Shown piece by piece: positions 59,726 to 64,000 of a stretch of DNA of 64,000 bases; position 1 is the stretch's first letter, and the number at the start of each line of letters is the position of its first letter. The notes beneath the pieces are model-generated. The model did no database searches. It saw only the letters and a program-made list of their open reading frames with translations, and was not told the DNA's origin. The stretch is taken from positions 1,054,001 to 1,118,000 of the forward strand of contig NZ_CP012552.1 of NCBI RefSeq assembly GCF_004803855.2, given 5' to 3'. A program made the position numbers and the translations under genes. The DNA comes from Campylobacter sp. RM16192 (GTDB lineage: Bacteria; Campylobacterota; Campylobacteria; Campylobacterales; Campylobacteraceae).

Positions 59726-60196
59726 CTAAATTAAATCTCCCGTCTTAGCATTGATAGCATTTATCAATTTTAATGGATTTATTTTTATCTGCTTACCTCT
59801 AACGCCAGCACTTATATAGATAAAATCCTGATTTAAAACTCTGTTATCAAAAAATGTATCAAAACTCTTTTTCATAGATATAGGAGAGCAGCCTCCTCTA
59901 ATATAGCCTGTTACTTTTTCAAGATCTCTTAAATTTAAAAGTTCACATCTTTTATAACCACTAAGCTTTGCTAAAGCTTTTAAATTTAAGCTCAAATCCC
60001 CCTGAATGCAAGCTACGACAAATCCTTTTGGCTCACATTCGCACACTATAGTCTTATAAATTTTTTCGATATCAATATTGCATTTGCTGGCGACATTTAC
60101 GGCACTTAGATCACTTTCATCGACATCATATTCTATTAATTCATACTCTATTTTTCTACTATCTAGGAATCTGGCGGCATTAGTTTTATGTATCAT
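59726..60196 (-). CDS. ybaK: Cys-tRNA(Pro) deacylase, YbaK/EbsC family
   Basis: 156 residues: 'TNAARFLDSRKIEYELIEYDVDESDLSAVNVA', 'IEKIYKTIVCECEP', 'DLSLNLKALAKLSG', 'LEKVTGYIRGGCSPISMKKSFDTFFDN', 'AGVRGKQIKINPLKLI'. The 'GY.RGGCSPIGMKK' stretch is the family signature. It removes Cys wrongly joined to tRNA-Pro. Single gene, divergent from fliL. Confidence 0.92.
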   Translation of the reverse strand: MIHKTNAARFLDSRKIEYELIEYDVDESDLSAVNVASKCNIDIEKIYKTIVCECEPKGFVVACIQGDLSLNLKALAKLSGYKRCELLNLRDLEKVTGYIRGGCSPISMKKSFDTFFDNRVLNQDFIYISAGVRGKQIKINPLKLINAINAKTGDLI

Positions 60197-60221
60197 CTTT
60201 CTTTTTTTCTTAAAATTAATG

Positions 60222-60227
60222 TATAAT
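60222..60227 (+). promoter_or_regulatory. -10 box of fliL
   Basis: TATAAT 27 bases before ATG 60254, with AAAGGAG (60242-60248) as ribosome site. It looks like a sigma-70 promoter; no flagellar sigma-28 or sigma-54 boxes are visible here. Confidence 0.6.
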
Positions 60228-60253
60228 TATAACCAAAATTTAAAGGAGTTTTA

Positions 60254-60784
60254 ATGGCCCAAGAGGTTGAAGAGAAGCAAGGCAAGAAAGGAAATAGCCT
60301 TTTACTTATAATAATCATTATTGTTTTAGTGCTACTTTTAGCTATCGGTGGTTTGATAGCATTTTTGGTTTTAGGAGGTAGCGATAATCAGCAAATAAAC
60401 GCACAGGATATGCAAACCATGCAGCAACCTCAACAAGCCTCAAGAAACAATAGTCCAAAAAGATCAAATGACTATATAAATATGGGCCCTATATATCCTA
60501 TGGATCAATTTATAGTAAATTTATTAAGTGAAAGTGGCTCAAGATTTCTTAAAACTAAGGTTGATTTAGAGCTAAACAATGAAGCCTTAACTCCTGAAAT
60601 AGATAAGAAAAAATCCTTAATTCGTGATATTATCATTAGAACTCTATCGTCTAAAACTTTTGAAGAGGTTAGCACAATAAAAGGCAAAGATCGCCTAAAA
60701 GACGAGATAGTGGATAGACTTAACGAGGTCTTGGCTGACGGACATATCAAAAATATATATTTTACCGACTTTGTTGTTCAATGA
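60254..60784 (+). CDS. fliL: Flagellar basal-body protein FliL
   Basis: 176 residues: short cytoplasmic tail, one membrane helix (about 13-42, Ile/Leu-rich), a Gln/Asn-rich linker, then the stomatin-like periplasmic domain with '[28 protein letters not shown]', '[36 protein letters not shown]' and '[12 protein letters not shown]'. FliL surrounds the stator units and supports motor torque. acpS follows with an ATGA overlap. Confidence 0.95.
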   Translation: MAQEVEEKQGKKGNSLLLIIIIIVLVLLLAIGGLIAFLVLGGSDNQQINAQDMQTMQQPQQASRNNSPKRSNDYINMGPIYPMDQFIVNLLSESGSRFLKTKVDLELNNEALTPEIDKKKSLIRDIIIRTLSSKTFEEVSTIKGKDRLKDEIVDRLNEVLADGHIKNIYFTDFVVQ

Positions 60785-61125
60785 TAGGAATAGATATAGT
60801 CGTAATCTCTAGAATTTCAAAGCTTAAAAAGCGTTACGGCGAGGCTTTTGCAAAACGCTTTTTAAGTGAAGATGAAATCAAAATAGCCAAAAATGATGCC
60901 ACTATGGCTGGTTTTTATGCTGCCAAAGAGGCTGTTAGCAAGGCACTAGGTTGTGGCATAAGTAGCGAATGCTCTTTTTTTGATATAGAAATTTACAAAA
61001 CCGAAAAAAACGCACCAAAGATAAAACTTTCAGATAAACTTAAACAAAACTTCAAAATCTCAGAAGCCGACATAAGCATAAGCCACGACGGTGGTTTTGC
61101 GATCGCAGCGGTTATACTAAAATAA
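60781..61125 (+). CDS. acpS: Holo-[acyl-carrier-protein] synthase
   Basis: 114 residues: '[15 protein letters not shown]' with the metal-binding Asp4, 'RFLSEDEI', '[18 protein letters not shown]' and '[15 protein letters not shown]'. It attaches phosphopantetheine to the fatty-acid acyl carrier protein. It is coupled to fliL by ATGA. The aryl-polyene cluster has its own transferase of another type. Confidence 0.96.
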   Translation: MIGIDIVVISRISKLKKRYGEAFAKRFLSEDEIKIAKNDATMAGFYAAKEAVSKALGCGISSECSFFDIEIYKTEKNAPKIKLSDKLKQNFKISEADISISHDGGFAIAAVILK

Positions 61126-61204
61126 AACCACAAATCCATATTAATATACTTTTATTTGGAAGTAGTACCCATAAACAATAGATCTTGAAATATAATTTTT
61201 AAGT

Positions 61205-62077
61205 TTACTTTATAATATTTTCAAGCACTCCGATATTTTCTATCTCGCAACGCACCACGTCGCCGCTCTTTAGAAATTTAGGCGGCTCAAGCCCCATGCC
61301 AACTCCACTTGGCGTGCCAAGAGAGATGATGGTGCCTGCTTTTAACGTCATCGCTTGGCTTAGCTCGGCGATTACATACCTTTCATCAAAGATCATTTGT
61401 GAAGTATTTGAGTTCTGTCTGAGCTCATTGTTTACGTAGCATTTGATATCCAAATTTGCACTATCAAGCTCATCAGGTGTCACCACCACAGGACCCATCG
61501 CACAGTGAGTGTCAAGCGACTTGCCGAAATAAAACTGCTTATGACGAATTTGCAAATCACGCGCGCTAAAATCATTTAGTATAGTGTATCCAAGGATATA
61601 TTCGCCCGCTTCTTGCTCGCTTACGTTTTTAGCGTCTTTTTTTATAATGAGCGCGAGTTCTACTTCATAATCAAGCTTTTGCGTGACATCTTCATGAGCT
61701 AAAATTTCGCCATTATGCCCGACTATTTCATTCACCCTCTTTGAAAAATAGACCGGATATTCGCGCGTGCCATCAAATTTCTCGCCTTTAAATTTGGCCG
61801 ACTCCTTGGCATGCTCCATGTAGTTTATGCCAAGGCAGATGATATCTTGACGCGGAGTTACGATAGGTGCAAGCAGCTTTGCCTCACCAAATTTAAGCTT
61901 GCTCGTATGATTCTTAAATTCTTTTAAACGCTCATAGTCTTGCTTGCCGGCTCGTAAGATAAAATCATTTAAATCACTAAAATCAAGTCTCATTTCGCTA
62001 AAGCTGATGATAGAACCATCAAGGCTTACTATGCCACTTTTTACACAGCCGTCAAAAAATGTTACAAATTTCATCAT
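61205..62077 (-). CDS. Fumarylacetoacetate hydrolase (FAH) family protein
   Basis: 290 residues: 'IICLGINYMEHAKES', 'FSKRVNEIVGHNGEI', 'DYEVELALIIKKD', 'LNDFSARDLQIRHKQFYFGKSLDTHCAMGPVVV', 'LGTPSGVGMG', 'GDVVRCEIENIG'. The metal-binding Glu/Glu/Asp set is present. Family members act on C-C bonds of acylpyruvates and related acids; the substrate is open. Overlaps the MidA-type gene by 4 bases. Confidence 0.9.
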   Translation of the reverse strand: MMKFVTFFDGCVKSGIVSLDGSIISFSEMRLDFSDLNDFILRAGKQDYERLKEFKNHTSKLKFGEAKLLAPIVTPRQDIICLGINYMEHAKESAKFKGEKFDGTREYPVYFSKRVNEIVGHNGEILAHEDVTQKLDYEVELALIIKKDAKNVSEQEAGEYILGYTILNDFSARDLQIRHKQFYFGKSLDTHCAMGPVVVTPDELDSANLDIKCYVNNELRQNSNTSQMIFDERYVIAELSQAMTLKAGTIISLGTPSGVGMGLEPPKFLKSGDVVRCEIENIGVLENIIK

Positions 62078-63063
62078 ATCTCCTTATCAAACTCTATCAT
62101 TTTAAATCTCTCGCCCAAAAACTCAGGGCTAGTTAGGAACTTAAACTGTTTTAAGAAGCTTTTATAAGCGCTCTCGCCACCGTTTTTAAGCACGTATTCA
62201 AGCACCTCTGCGCCGCCGAATTCCACTATCGCTACGGAATGCTTTTTAAAGCTTTTAAATTTAAGCCCGCAGCTTTCAAACTCCTCTTCAACCTGCGCGA
62301 AATTAACATCATAAGTTATATCGCTTATGCCGAAATACTCTTTTAAATTTGCAAGCTCAAAAGGGCTAAAAACCTTGTGATCTTTGTAAACTCTAAGCGT
62401 TATATCATCTCGCCTGCTCATATCTCCATAGTCAAAAGTGATGAATTTAAGCCTATTTGCACAGTTTTTAATGTCATTCGCAAACTCCTTGAGCCCAAGC
62501 ATAACTTCGCCTTTATTAACGCCAAATTTTTTGCAAGTTGCTAAAGTGTCGCTATTTATGCTATCCCAAAAGAGCTCATCATCTTTCACATAAAGCATTT
62601 TACCACCATCCACCACTTCACAAGCAAAGCAATCAAGAAGCTCGTTTGAGATGAAAAAAGCCTCGTTAAACCCACACTCTTTAAGGCTATTAAAGTGTTT
62701 TACGCATACTTCATCACCAAATTTTTGCTTGAAATTTTGAGTTTGGATCTCTTTTAAATTTTCATGCGGTTCGATGATATTAAATTTTAGCGTTTTTAAA
62801 ATTTCAGGTCTGAAGGTAAAGATTCCGCTTATAAAATCACACATCATGGCGCCGTCGTTTGCACCTATCTCAACGATATTTACATGCGGTGAGAATTCGC
62901 CTTTTCCAACTAAATTTAAAAAATGATAAGCAAGCGTGACGCCAAAAAGAGGTCCGACGCTAACGGAAGTGTAAAAATCCCCGCTTTTGCCTACTCTAGC
63001 GGGGGATTTATAGTAGTTTTCATTTAGCCACTCGTTAAAATACGAGCTAAATTTTATACTCAC
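62074..63063 (-). CDS. SAM-dependent methyltransferase, MidA/NDUFAF7 family
   Basis: About 329 residues. Start GTG 63063 or TTG 63066, both inside the argD end. 'YKSPARVGKSGDFYTSVSVGPLFGVTLAYH' and 'VNIVEIGANDGAMMCDFI' (SAM-binding), 'FFISNELLDCFACEVV', 'FITFDYGD' match the family. The mitochondrial relative methylates an Arg of a complex I subunit; the bacterial target is unknown. In an operon with argD and the FAH-family gene. Confidence 0.85.
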   Translation of the reverse strand: MSIKFSSYFNEWLNENYYKSPARVGKSGDFYTSVSVGPLFGVTLAYHFLNLVGKGEFSPHVNIVEIGANDGAMMCDFISGIFTFRPEILKTLKFNIIEPHENLKEIQTQNFKQKFGDEVCVKHFNSLKECGFNEAFFISNELLDCFACEVVDGGKMLYVKDDELFWDSINSDTLATCKKFGVNKGEVMLGLKEFANDIKNCANRLKFITFDYGDMSRRDDITLRVYKDHKVFSPFELANLKEYFGISDITYDVNFAQVEEEFESCGLKFKSFKKHSVAIVEFGGAEVLEYVLKNGGESAYKSFLKQFKFLTSPEFLGERFKMIEFDKEI

Positions 63064-64000
63064 CAAGAGCCTTTTGAAGTCTTTTAAAGCCCTCTTTTAT
63101 CTCGCTTTTTTTCATATTTAAAGGCGGCAAAAATCTAAGCGTACTTGTGCCTGATTTAAGCACCAAAACGCGGTTTTTAGCGGCTAGCTTTATGATGTCT
63201 GCTAAATTTACGCCTTCATGAAGCACTAACCCTAGCATGAGTCCAAGACCCTCTTTTTGCTTTATAGCTTTTGGAAATTTAGCGCATAGCTCGTCTAAAT
63301 TTTCGTTAAAAATTTCTATCTGCTTATCTATCTTGCCGCTTTTTTTAAGCTTCTTAAGCTCATCTAGTGCAGTTAGCGCAGTAGCAGTTGCTAAGAAATT
63401 GCCTCCAAAAGTTGAGCCGTGATCGCCTGGTTCAAATATCTCTTTTTTGCTTACGCAAACACCTATCGGCACGCCAGCGCCAAGCCCTTTGGCAAAGGTT
63501 ATGATGTCAGGCTTTAAGCCGTAAAGTTTAGAAGTCACAAACTCGCCCGTTCTAAATACTCCGCACTGCACCTCATCGGTTATAAGAAGCAAGTCTTTCT
63601 CCTTTAAAACCTTTGCGAGGCGTTTTACTTCGCTCTTATCAAGTGCGTTTATACCGCCCTCGCCTTGAACAAGCTCTATCATAACGGCAACGGTTTTTTC
63701 GCTTATATTTTCAATTATCTCGCTGATACTGCCGTAAAATTTAAAGCCATCGATATAAGGAGCGTAAATTTCGGGATGAAATTTATCTTGACCGGTTAGC
63801 TTTAAGGTCGCAAGAGTTCTGCCATGAAAGGAGTTTGCAAGGCTTATGATCTCAAATTTCTTCTCTTTAAAATTTGTCGCACCATACTTTCTGGCTAGCT
63901 TTATGGCGCACTCGTTTGCCTCTGCACCGGAATTGCAAAAGAAGCTAAAGGTTTTAAAGCCGAGCATTTTTGAAATCTGCTTTGCAAGCTTTTCTTGCGG
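63047..64000 (-). CDS. argD: Acetylornithine aminotransferase (5' part outside window)
   Basis: The frame is open from base 64000; 317 residues are inside. 'FFCNSGAEANECAIKLARKYG' (PLP phosphate site), 'SFHGRTLATLKLTGQ', 'IELVQGEGGINAL', 'LITDEVQCGVFRTG', Schiff-base Lys in 'ITFAKGLGAGVPIGV', then 'GDHGSTFGGNFLATATALTALD'. It makes N-acetylornithine in arginine synthesis and may also act on succinyl-diaminopimelate. The 3' end overlaps the MidA-type gene by 17 bases. Confidence 0.94.
   Translation of the reverse strand, partial: PQEKLAKQISKMLGFKTFSFFCNSGAEANECAIKLARKYGATNFKEKKFEIISLANSFHGRTLATLKLTGQDKFHPEIYAPYIDGFKFYGSISEIIENISEKTVAVMIELVQGEGGINALDKSEVKRLAKVLKEKDLLLITDEVQCGVFRTGEFVTSKLYGLKPDIITFAKGLGAGVPIGVCVSKKEIFEPGDHGSTFGGNFLATATALTALDELKKLKKSGKIDKQIEIFNENLDELCAKFPKAIKQKEGLGLMLGLVLHEGVNLADIIKLAAKNRVLVLKSGTSTLRFLPPLNMKKSEIKEGFKRLQKALGEYKI

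Overview
The window is an AT-rich bacterial chromosome segment that I assign to Campylobacter (phylum Campylobacterota). The reasons are the 16S and 23S rRNA sequences, a 23S intervening sequence in the helix-45 region, and typical gene neighbourhoods (S4 protein-tsaE-lptB-rpoN, rplI-hslV-hslU-era, folate cyclo-ligase/rny, fliL-acpS). An aryl-polyene locus and an MSHA-type pilus locus argue against C. jejuni/C. coli and for one of the non-thermophilic species. I cannot name the species.

Layout. 1-2000 (minus) holds an S4 RNA-binding protein, tsaE, lptB and the 5' part of rpoN. 2212-6639 (plus) holds argG, rplI, hslVU and era. 6701-15030 (plus) is a visibly AT-richer locus in the order of MSHA pilus assembly genes: PilM/MshI-like, PilO/MshJ-like, MshK-like, secretin MshL, TPR protein MshN-like, ATPase MshE, platform MshG. 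The usual mshM position is empty and holds a long hairpin and a consensus promoter. 15048-16846 is a PAS protein plus soluble chemoreceptor pair, and the receptor's C-terminal CZB-like domain seems to have lost its zinc ligands. 16895-25967 is housekeeping: yqeY, pdxJ-pdxA, a phosphate permease, a lipoprotein, acnB, ogt, an EamA transporter. 26017-28848 is a thiamine-thiazole operon (thiS-thiG-thiH-ThiE/TenI) led by a clear TPP riboswitch.

28893-43047 (minus) is a tightly overlapping 18-gene aryl-polyene pigment cluster. It has a phosphopantetheinyl transferase, two ketosynthases plus a ketosynthase-like factor, a ketoreductase, a dehydratase, two acyl carrier proteins, an adenylation-dehydratase fusion, acyltransferases, a glycosyltransferase/acyltransferase fusion, a thioesterase, and export proteins (LolA-like, MMPL, DUF3261 lipoprotein). 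It contains no ammonia-lyase or methyltransferase, and carries a tandem pair of small secreted paralogues. Between this cluster and the rRNA operon (43048-44320) lie gene remains: an N-terminal fragment resembling nicotinate phosphoribosyltransferase and a one-base-frameshifted coiled-coil/HTH-type gene.

44321-50390 (minus) is a full rRNA operon: 16S, tRNA-Ala(UGC), tRNA-Ile(GAU), 23S, 5S. Long complementary flanks around 16S and 23S are the processing stems. The 23S carries an IVS of about 220 bp, and the 16S-23S spacer holds two double-hairpin modules whose stems differ by compensating changes. 50515-64000 holds a DedA protein, a SYLF protein, rny with an overlapping folate cyclo-ligase, a TlpA-type lipoprotein, ftsY, brnQ, radA, phosphomannomutase, a ybaK-type deacylase, fliL, acpS, an FAH-family hydrolase, a MidA-type methyltransferase and the 3' part of argD.

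Candidates for new biology are the spacer modules, the zinc-ligand-less CZB chemoreceptor, and the unusual content of the aryl-polyene and Msh loci. No CRISPR array, prophage or complete insertion sequence was seen.
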